Shown here: in pieces, positions 1 through 9,564 of the stretch | Layout of the letters: every line of letters begins with the position of its first letter | How positions within the stretch are numbered: the stretch's first letter is position 1 | Program-made: the position numbers and the translations under genes | Source: Halovulum sp039190275 | GTDB lineage: Bacteria; Pseudomonadota; Alphaproteobacteria; Rhodobacterales; Rhodobacteraceae | Reading direction: 5' to 3' | Assembly: GCA_039190275.1 (NCBI GenBank) | Contig: JBCCYF010000139.1 | Span: forward strand, 1-11,632 | Length of the DNA: 11,632 nt | Notes under the pieces: generated by a model | What the model saw: the letters and a program-made list of their open reading frames with translations, nothing else | What the model was told of the DNA's origin: nothing | The model's database searches: none

Positions 1-1423
1 AGGCGGCTTCGGCGGCCATTTTTTCGGCCTTGGCTTTCACATCCTCGATGCCACCGACCATGTAGAATGCCGCCTCCGGCAGATGGTCGTACTCACCCGC
101 GACCACTGCCTTGAACGATGCGATAGTGTCGTCCAGGGGCACCTGCACGCCGGGCGATCCGGTGAAGACTTCAGCCACATCGAAAGGCTGGCTGAGGAAG
201 CGCTGGATTTTCCGCGCGCGGGCCACGGTCAGCTTGTCGTCTTCGCTGAGTTCGTCCATGCCCAGAATTGCGATGATATCCTGCAGTGACTTATAGCGCT
301 GCAGGATCCCCTGCACGTCGCGGGCCACGCCGTAGTGCTCGTCACCGACCACTTGCGGATCCAGGATACGGCTGTTGGAGTCCAGTGGATCCACCGCCGG
401 ATAAATCCCCAGCTCCGAGATTGCGCGGGACAAAACGGTTGTTGCATCCAGGTGCGCGAACGAGGTTGCCGGGGCGGGGTCGGTCAGATCGTCGGCAGGT
501 ACATAAATGGCCTGCACCGACGTGATGGACCCGGCCTTGGTCGAGGTTATGCGTTCCTGCATCGCACCCATATCGGTGGCCAGTGTGGGCTGATACCCCA
601 CGGCCGAGGGGATGCGTCCCAGCAGCGCCGAGACCTCGGAGCCCGCCTGAGTGAAGCGGAAGATGTTGTCGACGAAGAACAAAACATCGGTCCCGGACTG
701 GTCGCGGAACTGCTCTGCCATGGTCAAACCGGACAGCGCGACGCGCGCCCGTGCACCCGGCGGTTCGTTCATCTGTCCATAGACCAGCGCCACTTTCGAT
801 TTGGTCAGATCCTCGGCGTTGATCACGCCGGATTCGATGAATTCGTAGTAGAGGTCGTTGCCTTCGCGGGTTCGCTCGCCCACACCGGCAAAGACCGAGT
901 ACCCCGAATGCACCTTGGCAATGTTGTTGATCAGTTCCTGAATCAAAACGGTCTTGCCGACGCCCGCGCCGCCAAACAGGCCGATCTTGCCGCCTTTGGA
1001 ATAGGGCGCGAGCAGGTCGATGACCTTGATGCCGGTCACCAGGATTTCGGAACTTGTCGACTGCTCTGCAAACTCCGGCGCCGGGGCGTGGATCGGGCGC
1101 TGCTCCTGCGCGGTGACCGGCCCCTTCTCGTCCACCGGTTCCCCGACAACATTCATGATACGTCCCAGGGTCGCGTCGCCAACGGGTACGGTGATCGGGC
1201 CATCCGTGTCGGTAACCTCGGTCCCGCGCACCAACCCTTCGGTCGAGTCCATCGCGATGGTGCGCACGGTGTTCTCGCCCAGGTGCTGCGCCACTTCCAA
1301 CACCAGGTTCGCGCCATTGTTGTCGGTGGTCAGCGCATTCAGAATCTCGGGCAGGTCATTGTCGAATTGAACGTCGACGACAGCGCCGATCACCTGCGTG
1401 ATTTTGCCTTTTGCGTTAGCCAT
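1..1423 (-). CDS. atpD: ATP synthase F1 beta subunit, complete except for the last two bases of the stop codon
   Basis: This is the catalytic subunit of F1-ATPase, making ATP from ADP and phosphate at the inner face of the cytoplasmic membrane. Translating from the ATG at 1423-1421 gives 474 residues ending in AEAA at position 2; base 1 then reads as T on this strand, the first base of a likely stop. Visible landmarks are the P-loop GGAGVGKT (151-158), the GERTREGND segment with the catalytic glutamate E183, the Walker B strand VLFFVDNIFR (247-256), the PSAVGYQPTLA segment (272-282) and the gamma-contact loop DELSEDD (390-396), normally DELSEED. A GGAG ribosome site lies 9 bases before the ATG. 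It follows atpG by 18 bp, so the two are co-transcribed. atpC (epsilon) would be expected just past the left edge. The family assignment is certain. Confidence 0.98.
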   Translation of the reverse strand, partial: MANAKGKITQVIGAVVDVQFDNDLPEILNALTTDNNGANLVLEVAQHLGENTVRTIAMDSTEGLVRGTEVTDTDGPITVPVGDATLGRIMNVVGEPVDEKGPVTAQEQRPIHAPAPEFAEQSTSSEILVTGIKVIDLLAPYSKGGKIGLFGGAGVGKTVLIQELINNIAKVHSGYSVFAGVGERTREGNDLYYEFIESGVINAEDLTKSKVALVYGQMNEPPGARARVALSGLTMAEQFRDQSGTDVLFFVDNIFRFTQAGSEVSALLGRIPSAVGYQPTLATDMGAMQERITSTKAGSITSVQAIYVPADDLTDPAPATSFAHLDATTVLSRAISELGIYPAVDPLDSNSRILDPQVVGDEHYGVARDVQGILQRYKSLQDIIAILGMDELSEDDKLTVARARKIQRFLSQPFDVAEVFTGSPGVQVPLDDTIASFKAVVAGEYDHLPEAAFYMVGGIEDVKAKAEKMAAEAA

Positions 1424-1441
1424 TCTTCGTGTCTCCGTCCC

Positions 1442-2317
1442 TTAGAGCGCTTCAGCGCCCGAGATAATCTCGATGAGTTCATTTGTAATCGCAGCCTGGC
1501 GCGACCGGTTAAACTGGATGGTCAGCCGGTCGATCATTTCGCCTGCGTTGCGTGTCGCATTGTCCATCGCGCTCATCCGGGCGCCCTGTTCCGAGGCTGC
1601 GTTTTCCAGAAGTGCCGTAAAAATCTGCGTGGCGATTGAGCGGGGCAGAAGATCCGCCAAGATCGCCTCTTCTTCCGGCTCGTAGTCGTACAGCGTCGCG
1701 CCAGCGTCGTCTTCCACATCCTCGAATTTCGCGGGGATGAGTTGGGTGGCCGTCGGTATCTGGCTGATCACCGATTTGAAGGTATTGAAATAGATCTTGC
1801 AGACATCGAACTCACCCGCGCCGAACCGTGCCAGAATGTCGGTCGCAATGGTAAGTGCGTTGGCATACCCGACGACCTTCACGTCGGTGAGGTCCACATG
1901 CTCGATCAGATGGTCGCCCATGTCACGGCGCAACTGCTCGCGCCCCTTCTTTCCAACGGTGATGATCTTGACTGTCTTGCCCTCGGCCATCAGGGCTTGC
2001 GCCTCAAGCCGGGCCAGCTTCACAATCGATGAGTTGAACCCGCCGCACAAGCCGCGTTCCGCCGTCGCCACGACCAGCAGATAGGTCTGGTCAGCGCCTG
2101 AACCGCTGAGCAATTTGGGCGCCGAGGGGCTGTCCGCAGCACCCTTGGCCAGGTTTGACAAAACCGCATTCATGCGCTCGGCATAGGGCCGCGCTGCTTC
2201 GGCGTTTTCTTCAGCGCGCCGAAGTTTCGCCGCCGCGACCATCTGCATCGCCTTGGTGATCTTGCGCGTGGACTTGACGCTCTCGATCCGGTTTTTCAGG
2301 TCCTTGAGGCTTGGCAT
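1442..2317 (-). CDS. atpG: ATP synthase F1 gamma subunit
   Basis: This is the central rotor shaft of F1, coupling proton-driven rotation of the c-ring to the catalytic beta subunits. The 291-residue length is normal for the family. The N-terminal coiled-coil helix has the typical start MPSLKDLKNRI and KITKAMQMVAAAKLRRAE (19-36). The Rossmann-like middle carries ERGLCGGFN (87-95). The C-terminal helix (about 247-291) has the conserved RMSAMDNATRNA and FNRSRQAAITNELIEI stretches that pair with the N-terminal helix inside the alpha3beta3 ring. The start is supported by an AAGGAG ribosome site 10 bases upstream. It lies 26 bp after atpA and 18 bp before atpD in the same operon. I see nothing abnormal in it. 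Confidence 0.98.
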   Translation of the reverse strand: MPSLKDLKNRIESVKSTRKITKAMQMVAAAKLRRAEENAEAARPYAERMNAVLSNLAKGAADSPSAPKLLSGSGADQTYLLVVATAERGLCGGFNSSIVKLARLEAQALMAEGKTVKIITVGKKGREQLRRDMGDHLIEHVDLTDVKVVGYANALTIATDILARFGAGEFDVCKIYFNTFKSVISQIPTATQLIPAKFEDVEDDAGATLYDYEPEEEAILADLLPRSIATQIFTALLENAASEQGARMSAMDNATRNAGEMIDRLTIQFNRSRQAAITNELIEIISGAEAL

Positions 2318-2343
2318 GGGCCAGTCTCTCCTTCAGCGATCGG

Positions 2344-3876
2344 TTAGGCGAAGTCTTTGGCAAATGCGTCGATTGCGCCTTTCACGGCCCCCTCCAGATC
2401 ACCCGATACCTTGCGGTCGTTGTTGGTGATGTCGTCCAGCAGGTCCTGATTGTTGCCGCGCACATGCGACAACAGCCCGCTTTCGAACCGGCCCACGTCA
2501 CCGACCGCGATGTTGTCCAGATATCCCTTGGTTCCGGCATAGATCACCAGCACCTGCTCGGCATTGGTCAGCGGCGCGTATTGAGGCTGCTTGAGCAATT
2601 CCGTGAGGCGCGCGCCCCGGTTCAGCAAACGCTGGGTTGACGCGTCAAGGTCCGAACCGAACTGCGCAAATGCAGCCATCTCGCGATACTGTGCCAGTTC
2701 CAGTTTGATCGATCCGGCAACCGATTTCATCGCCTTGGTCTGGGCCGAGGAGCCAACCCGGCTTACCGACAGACCTGTGTTCACCGCGGGCCGGATGCCC
2801 TGATAAAACAGCTCGGTCTCCAGGAAGATCTGACCATCGGTGATCGAGATCACGTTGGTTGGAATAAAGGCCGACACATCGCCGCCCTGGGTCTCGATAA
2901 TCGGCAGCGCCGTCAGCGATCCCGCACCATTGTCCTCGTTCAGCTTCGCTGACCGCTCCAACAGGCGCGAATGCAGGTAGAACACATCGCCCGGGTACGC
3001 TTCGCGGCCCGGCGGGCGGCGCAGCAACAGTGACATCTGACGATAGCTGACCGCCTGTTTGGTCAGATCGTCATAGATCGCAAGCGCGTGCATGCCATTG
3101 TCGCGGAAGAACTCGGCCATGGCCGTGGCCGAATAGGGCGCCAGATATTGCATCGGTGCCGGTTCCGAGGCCGTCGCCGCAACAACGATCGAATAGGCCA
3201 TGGCGCCGGTCTCTTCCAGTTTCTTGACCAGCTGTGCCACGGTCGAACGCTTCTGACCCACCGCGACATAGACGCAGTACATCTTTTTGCTTTCGTCATC
3301 AGTCGCATTCACGGATTTCTGATTAAGCACCGCGTCCAGCGCGACGGCGGATTTACCGGTCTGGCGGTCGCCGATGATAAGTTCACGCTGGCCCCGGCCA
3401 ATCGGTATGAGCGCATCGATCGACTTCAGTCCGGTTGCCATCGGCTCATGCACCGACTTGCGGGGGATAATGCCCGGCGCCTTGACGTCGGCCACGCGAC
3501 GCTCGGCCGCCTCAATCGGCCCCTTGCCGTCGATCGGATTGCCAAGCGCGTCGACCACCCGCCCCAGAAGGGCCTTGCCGACCGGAACGTCAACGATCGA
3601 GTTCGTCCGTTTGACGGTATCGCCCTCTTTGATATCGCGGTCCGAGCCAAAGATCACCACTCCGACGTTGTCGATCTCAAGGTTCAGCGCCATGCCGCGG
3701 ATACCGCCGGGAAATTCGACCATCTCACCAGCTTGGATATTGTCCAGCCCAAACACCCGGGCGATCCCATCGCCAACGCTCAGCACACGGCCAACTTCGG
3801 CAACCTCGGCTTCCTGGCCGAAATTCTTGATCTGGTCCTTCAGGATTGCGGAAATTTCCGCAGCTTGGATCGCCAT
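2344..3876 (-). CDS. atpA: ATP synthase F1 alpha subunit
   Basis: This is the non-catalytic nucleotide-binding subunit that alternates with beta in the F1 hexamer and supplies the arginine finger to the catalytic sites. It is 510 residues, about the usual length. The N-terminal beta-barrel contains VGDGIARVFGLDN (34-46). The P-loop reads GDRQTGKS (169-176), with serine where most homologues have threonine. The arginine finger is R373 in SVSRVGSSAQ. AIYDDLTKQAVSYRQ (266-280) and LLRRPPGREAYPGDVFY (284-300) are textbook alpha-subunit segments. The start ATG lies 1 bp beyond the stop of atpH, and its ribosome site AGAGG sits inside the last atpH codons, so translation of the two is probably coupled. 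Identification is certain. Confidence 0.99.
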   Translation of the reverse strand: MAIQAAEISAILKDQIKNFGQEAEVAEVGRVLSVGDGIARVFGLDNIQAGEMVEFPGGIRGMALNLEIDNVGVVIFGSDRDIKEGDTVKRTNSIVDVPVGKALLGRVVDALGNPIDGKGPIEAAERRVADVKAPGIIPRKSVHEPMATGLKSIDALIPIGRGQRELIIGDRQTGKSAVALDAVLNQKSVNATDDESKKMYCVYVAVGQKRSTVAQLVKKLEETGAMAYSIVVAATASEPAPMQYLAPYSATAMAEFFRDNGMHALAIYDDLTKQAVSYRQMSLLLRRPPGREAYPGDVFYLHSRLLERSAKLNEDNGAGSLTALPIIETQGGDVSAFIPTNVISITDGQIFLETELFYQGIRPAVNTGLSVSRVGSSAQTKAMKSVAGSIKLELAQYREMAAFAQFGSDLDASTQRLLNRGARLTELLKQPQYAPLTNAEQVLVIYAGTKGYLDNIAVGDVGRFESGLLSHVRGNNQDLLDDITNNDRKVSGDLEGAVKGAIDAFAKDFA

Positions 3877-3877
3877 G

Positions 3878-4438
3878 TTATCCGACCTCTTTCATCGCAT
3901 TTTGCATTTTGTCGAGCTTGGCACGGATCGATGTATCGATCATGCGCGAGCCCACCTTTACCACAAGACCGCCAATGAGGCTTTCATCGACGGTCGTTTT
4001 GATCACAACATCTTTGCCCACCGCATCGCGAAGGGTGCTCGACAGTGCCGCGTTCTGCGTCTCTGTCAGGGGTTTGGCGGCCGTGACCTCGGCCGTGACC
4101 TCGCCCCGTTCGCGCGCGATCAACCCCTTCAACGCCTGGATCAGTTGCGGCAGTGCAAACAATCGTCGTTTGGTGGCCATAAGCGCGATGGTGTTCGAGA
4201 CCAACCCGCCCAACCCCATCTTTTGCGCAACAGCACCTATCGCGGCGGCCTGGTCGGCGCGACTATATATCGGGGAGTTGATCAGCGCGGTCAGATCGTC
4301 GCTGTCGGTCAGCGCCGCATCCAGCGCGTCTAGATCCCGTTCCACCTCATCAATCTGCCCGGCGTCGCGCGCCAGGTCAAAAAGCGCCGTGGCATAGCGG
4401 CCGGATATGCCGGATGTGAAGGAAGCTGTGTCGGACAC
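3878..4438 (-). CDS. atpH: ATP synthase F1 delta subunit (OSCP homologue), GTG start
   Basis: The delta subunit sits on top of F1 and ties it to the b-subunit stator. Reading from GTG at 4438-4436 gives 186 residues, the usual size. Family landmarks are GRYATALFDLA (13-23), the NSPIYSR segment (54-60), ATKRRLFALP (88-97) and the C-terminal DESLIGGLVVKVGSRMID block (151-168). The open frame extends back to an ATG at 4564, but those 42 extra codons resemble nothing in the family and cross the proposed promoter. The sequence GGGGTGG just upstream of 4438 is a fair ribosome site. A second in-frame GTG two codons earlier is too close to that site. It is the first gene of the atp operon and abuts atpA with a 1-bp gap. 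Confidence 0.96.
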   Translation of the reverse strand: MSDTASFTSGISGRYATALFDLARDAGQIDEVERDLDALDAALTDSDDLTALINSPIYSRADQAAAIGAVAQKMGLGGLVSNTIALMATKRRLFALPQLIQALKGLIARERGEVTAEVTAAKPLTETQNAALSSTLRDAVGKDVVIKTTVDESLIGGLVVKVGSRMIDTSIRAKLDKMQNAMKEVG

Positions 4439-4527
4439 GTCCACCCCGTCGGTTGATTGACACCGTCGCCCGGGGAGCCCGGTCTTGGCGCTAGGCAGGG
4501 CCAGAACGCCCCAAGGAAATCGGCGCG

Positions 4528-4556
4528 GTGATAGCAGAGGGATTCTTTTCGCGCAA
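4528..4556 (-). promoter_or_regulatory. Candidate sigma-70 promoter of the atpHAGD operon
   Basis: On the minus strand, TTGCGC (4556-4551) and TATCAC (4533-4528) are separated by 17 bp, preceded by TGC at the -10. This fits the housekeeping promoter style of alphaproteobacteria. Transcription would start near 4521, giving a leader of about 80 nt before the atpH GTG. A short inverted repeat (TTCGC, 4-base loop, GCGAA; 4548-4561) overlaps the -35 box. Read-through from the methyltransferase gene is also possible, because I see no terminator between them. This is a motif match only. Confidence 0.45.
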
Positions 4557-4671
4557 GCGAACACGACCCCGATCTGGCGTGCCCAACCGCATTAAACCAA
4601 CACTGTCTCTTGAAACCGCCATGTTGTGCGACGCTTTGTACCTGCGTTGCACTGCACAGGGGCGCCGCATC

Positions 4672-5454
4672 CTACGAATCCGGGCCGATACTACGCACAT
4701 TGCGTCCCGAGGCGGGCTCCGGCCGCGGTTGTGTGAGCCCCTCCAGAACCTCCAGCGGTCCGGGCACCCTCACGGGGCTCCCGCGCCGCGGCACGGCGTA
4801 GATTTGTTTGGTCGCTTCGACCAGCAACGCACCGGCCAGCATCTGCGCATCCAACTTGCGACCCAGCCCCTCCCAAACCCGATCGGTCCGGAGCCAAAAG
4901 CGCTTGTGGCTCGGCGGGGTGTAGAGTGCGGCGGTGTGTCGTTCCGGAACGAAGTTATGGTTCTGGAGCAGCGTTTCCACCTGCCCGGTACTATACGGGC
5001 GGCCAAAGCCAAACGGGGTTGCATCGCGTCGCGCCCAGATACCCGACCGGTTCGGGACAATGAACACCACCCGTCCGCCGGGCGCCAGCACGCGATACAC
5101 CTCCTCCAGCAGGACATCCGCGCGGTCGCAGGTTTCAAGCCCATGTGCGACGATCAGCCGGTCCACCGTGCCCGCGGTGATCGGCCAGTTGGTCTCCTCC
5201 ACCAGCACAGAGTGATTTGCCTCCCCCTGTGGCCAGGGCATCACGCCCTGTTGTCCCGGCATCAGGGGAATCACGCGACGCGCATCGCCCAAAAACGGAC
5301 GCAAGAACGGTATTGCGAATCCGTAGCCTGCGACGGTCTGATGCGCCGTATCGGGCCAGAGGTCACGCAGGGCGGTCTGCAGAACACGCTGCGCCATCCG
5401 ACCCAGTTTGGTCCGGTAGTAAAATGCCTTAAGCTCTACCACATCCTGATGCAT
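4672..5454 (-). CDS. Class I SAM-dependent methyltransferase, substrate unknown
   Basis: The 260-residue protein has the layout of a small Rossmann-fold methyltransferase. A glycine-containing motif I region lies near TVAGYGFAIPFL (40-51). An acidic or aromatic motif II is not obvious. The motif IV/V-like segment VDRLIVAHGLE (97-107) is followed by a helix LLEEVYRVLAPGGRVVFIVP (115-134), the classic post-motif block. The remainder (135-260), with RDATPFGFGRPYS and a basic, proline-rich tail, has no assigned role. I recall close homologues beside gloB in Rhodobacterales, beginning with a similar MHxDV-x-FYYR sequence, which supports the ATG at 5454. The target (protein, RNA or small molecule) cannot be read from the sequence. 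It points away from gloB with 24 bp between start codons and lies upstream of the atp operon on the same strand, 233 bp away. Confidence 0.88.
   Translation of the reverse strand: MHQDVVELKAFYYRTKLGRMAQRVLQTALRDLWPDTAHQTVAGYGFAIPFLRPFLGDARRVIPLMPGQQGVMPWPQGEANHSVLVEETNWPITAGTVDRLIVAHGLETCDRADVLLEEVYRVLAPGGRVVFIVPNRSGIWARRDATPFGFGRPYSTGQVETLLQNHNFVPERHTAALYTPPSHKRFWLRTDRVWEGLGRKLDAQMLAGALLVEATKQIYAVPRRGSPVRVPGPLEVLEGLTQPRPEPASGRNVRSIGPDS
5420..5425 (+). promoter_or_regulatory. Candidate -10 box for gloB, inside the methyltransferase gene
   Basis: TAAAAT matches five of six bases of the housekeeping -10 consensus and lies about 54 bp before the gloB ATG. No good -35 box sits 16 to 18 bp upstream, so the assignment is weak. 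If correct, the gloB and methyltransferase transcripts would start about 50 bp inside one another. Confidence 0.2.
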
Positions 5455-5478
5455 CGCATGCCCAATCCGGAGCTACCA

Positions 5479-6204
5479 ATGACCCTTGATATAGTAACTG
5501 TCCCATGCCGTTCCGACAACTATGCCTATCTTATCAAAGGTAACGGCCCCGAGGACATGGCCGTCGTGGATGCGCCGGAAGCAGGGCCCATCATTGCCGC
5601 ACTTGACCATCATGGATGGCAACCTTCGGTGATCCTACTGACGCATCATCACAACGATCACACTGCGGCGACAGCGGAACTGGTGGACAAGTATGGTGCA
5701 CAGACCGTGGGTCCACGGGCCGAGATGTCAAAAATGCCGCCCCTGGATCGGCCCGTTGCCGAGGGGGATACCGGCGGGGCGAGCGATTTTATCTGGGAGG
5801 TGATTGAGGTCCCCGGACACACTCTGGGCCACATCGCATTTCATTTCCCACGAGCCAAGGCGGTGTTCACGGCCGACAGCCTGATGTCCCTGGGCTGCGG
5901 CCGGGTGTTTGAAGGGACGCCCGAAATGATGTGGAACAGCCTGCAAAAACTGGTCGCATTGCCGGCGGAGACCAACGTGTATTCGGGCCATGAGTACACC
6001 TCGGCCAACGCGGCGTTTGCGATTACCGAAGACCCCGAGAACGCCGATCTGCAGGCCCGGATTGAACGAATCAAGCGCACCCTCGCCGCGGGGAAGCCCA
6101 CCGTACCGGTCACCTTGGCGGAGGAACTGGCGACAAATCCCTTTCTGCGCGCGCATGATTCCGCGCAGTTCGCCGAAGTACGTGCCCGAAAAGACCGATT
6201 TTAG
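5479..6204 (+). CDS. gloB: Hydroxyacylglutathione hydrolase (glyoxalase II)
   Basis: Glyoxalase II hydrolyses S-lactoylglutathione to lactate and glutathione, the second step of methylglyoxal detoxification, in the cytoplasm. The 241-residue protein shows the full binuclear metal site of the metallo-beta-lactamase fold: THHHNDH (55-61, ligands H56, H58, D60, H61), PGHTLGH (H114), the bridging aspartate in FTADSL (D133) and SGHEYT (H171). GCGRVFEG (139-146) and the C-terminal NPFLR match the glutathione-binding part. The length is slightly below the usual 250-260. The frame is open further upstream to 4528, but the protein begins at the ATG at 5479, which has GGAG six bases ahead and gives the family's normal N-terminus (TVPCRSDNYAYLI). 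It is divergent from the methyltransferase gene. Confidence 0.96.
   Translation: MTLDIVTVPCRSDNYAYLIKGNGPEDMAVVDAPEAGPIIAALDHHGWQPSVILLTHHHNDHTAATAELVDKYGAQTVGPRAEMSKMPPLDRPVAEGDTGGASDFIWEVIEVPGHTLGHIAFHFPRAKAVFTADSLMSLGCGRVFEGTPEMMWNSLQKLVALPAETNVYSGHEYTSANAAFAITEDPENADLQARIERIKRTLAAGKPTVPVTLAEELATNPFLRAHDSAQFAEVRARKDRF
5491..5519 (-). promoter_or_regulatory. Candidate promoter of the methyltransferase gene, inside gloB
   Basis: On the minus strand, TTGTCG (5519-5514) and TACTAT (5496-5491) are exactly 17 bp apart; each matches four of six consensus bases. The implied start near 5484 would give a leader of about 30 nt before the methyltransferase ATG at 5454. The element lies within gloB codons 5 to 14, as it must, because only 24 bp separate the two start codons. 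Confidence 0.45.
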
Positions 6205-6435
6205 GGACCCCTTGCGTAGCGTTAGCAAAAACATAAATCTTATGGTGAGGCCTTGGGTGCACACTGTGCCAAGAACTTCGGCAAGCACAGGTCACCACCG
6301 GGGCAACTTGGAAAAACCGGCGTGTTCACGGAAAAACTCCTTGAAGCGCCCTCAAATTGGCCGAAATGATATTATAGCCTTCGGGCCACGGGTGGTCGGT
6401 ATCCTCCGCGCCGCCTCAGAGACAAGGACGCAGAT
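6205..6435. other. Intergenic region between gloB and clpA, probable clpA promoter region
   Basis: This 231-bp gap holds no gene; in particular it is too short for clpS, which often accompanies clpA. Features I can see are a 5-3-5 inverted repeat CATAA/TTATG (6232-6244) and a broken stem-loop CTTG-GCAC/GTGC-CAAG (6252-6273) without a T-tract. There is also an A/T-rich TATTATAG at 6370-6377. CTTGAA (6340-6345) followed 15 bp later by CCGAAAT is a loose match to heat-shock sigma-32 spacing, which would make sense for clpA but is weak. AAGGA at 6424-6428 is the clpA ribosome site. No convincing gloB terminator is visible. Confidence 0.4.
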
Positions 6436-8760
<2,325 letters not shown>

Positions 8761-8777
8761 CCCTGTCCGAAATCAAG

Positions 8778-8811
8778 AAGCCGGCGCATCCCGTGCGCCG
8801 GTTTCTTTTTT
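8778..8811 (+). terminator. Intrinsic terminator of clpA
   Basis: A perfect 8-bp GC-rich stem, CCGGCGCA (8781-8788) and TGCGCCGG (8794-8801) around the loop TCCCG, is followed directly by a T-tract with one C (8802-8811). It begins 20 bp after the clpA stop. The opposite gene ends at 8831, so the same hairpin could also help end that transcript, but its minus-strand tail has fewer T residues. Confidence 0.93.
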
Positions 8812-8830
8812 GGTTAGACCGGATCCGCTC

Positions 8831-9493
8831 TTAAAATTTGATACGGGCCATTATGCTGGCATAAGGGTAGACCCGGTAGCTGCGCGCATCCCGTATGGCT
8901 TGCTGTACGTCCGCATCCGCGTCCAGTGCCGCCTGAAGTACGGCACTGTTTCCCCGTGCGGTAAGCCTGATCCCGCCCGTGAGAATGGCGCCGATTTCTC
9001 CGCTTATGGATACGTTACGATCAATGAAAATGTCATATCCTGTGGTCAGCATCGGCGATACCCTGTTGCGAAAGCGCGCCGTGGCCTCCAGCCGTTCATC
9101 CCCATCAAAGGTGATGCCGTTGTACACAAAGCCACCGTCACTGGCATCCGCGACCGCTACCCCCTCAATATCCGAATAGAACACACCCGCTGAAAACCTC
9201 CAGCCGCTTTCATTGGGGTAATAGTCCGCCAGGACCGCCACGCCGCCAAGCCCGACATCAAACTCTGCATCGGTCCCCTCGAAACTGGTGTTTCCGGTCA
9301 TCGAGAACCCACCCGCGACCACGCCGCGCAGGCGGAAATTTGGATGTAGCCAGATACCGCCCTCAGCTGCCGGACCGACGCTTGTTCCGCCGATTCCAAG
9401 CGTAACCCGGCCTGCGGGCTCTGCTGTCGCATGTATTGTTGTGGATATATAGGTCAATGTGCAAATGCAGAACAGAAACAGTTTGTAAATCAT
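8831..9493 (-). CDS. Predicted outer-membrane beta-barrel protein, function unknown
   Basis: This is a 220-residue exported protein. Residues 1-24 form a signal peptide: K4, a hydrophobic core LFLFCICTLTYI, and the signal peptidase I site ATA before E25. The mature part is rich in Gly, Val and short alternating hydrophobic/polar strands (RLRGVVAGGFSM, VGLGGVAVLADYYP, WRFSAGVFYSDIEG, VSISGEIGAILTGGI). It ends in YPYASIMARIKF, with the C-terminal phenylalanine that the BAM machinery recognises in outer-membrane barrels. No peptidoglycan-binding or enzyme domain is visible. I recognise the general pattern from Rhodobacteraceae hypothetical proteins but no named family. The start has GGAG five bases upstream. 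Its start region is AT-rich, with ATA codons in the signal peptide, unlike the GC-rich genes around it. It stands alone, convergent with clpA. Confidence 0.85.
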   Translation of the reverse strand: MIYKLFLFCICTLTYISTTIHATAEPAGRVTLGIGGTSVGPAAEGGIWLHPNFRLRGVVAGGFSMTGNTSFEGTDAEFDVGLGGVAVLADYYPNESGWRFSAGVFYSDIEGVAVADASDGGFVYNGITFDGDERLEATARFRNRVSPMLTTGYDIFIDRNVSISGEIGAILTGGIRLTARGNSAVLQAALDADADVQQAIRDARSYRVYPYASIMARIKF

Positions 9494-9521
9494 AACAACT
9501 CCGTGGATTAGGATTTGATGC

Positions 9522-9551
9522 TAGATACACAAGGGCTTCTACTACGCGCAA
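9522..9551 (-). promoter_or_regulatory. Candidate promoter of the outer-membrane protein gene
   Basis: On the minus strand, TTGCGC (9551-9546) and TATCTA (9527-9522) are 18 bp apart, placing a start near 9515 and a short leader of about 20 nt. The surrounding DNA is AT-rich, so chance -10-like words are common; the -35 box is the more informative part. Confidence 0.35.
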
Positions 9552-9564
9552 ATACTATGATTTT

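Noticed and set aside
335..1639. Long plus-strand open frame of 434 codons opposite atpD and atpG
   Set aside because: It lies antisense to two certain genes; GC-rich codon use in alphaproteobacteria opens such mirror frames, and the protein looks like no family.
3088..4333. Two overlapping plus-strand open frames opposite atpA and atpH
   Set aside because: They are antisense to certain genes with no ribosome site or recognisable domain.
4439..4564. In-frame extension of atpH to an ATG at 4564
   Set aside because: The added 42 residues are unlike the family, and the GTG at 4438 gives the normal start and length with a fair ribosome site.
4528..5478. In-frame upstream extension of gloB to 4528
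   Set aside because: It would run antisense through the whole methyltransferase gene; glyoxalase II starts at 5479, where GGAG is correctly placed.
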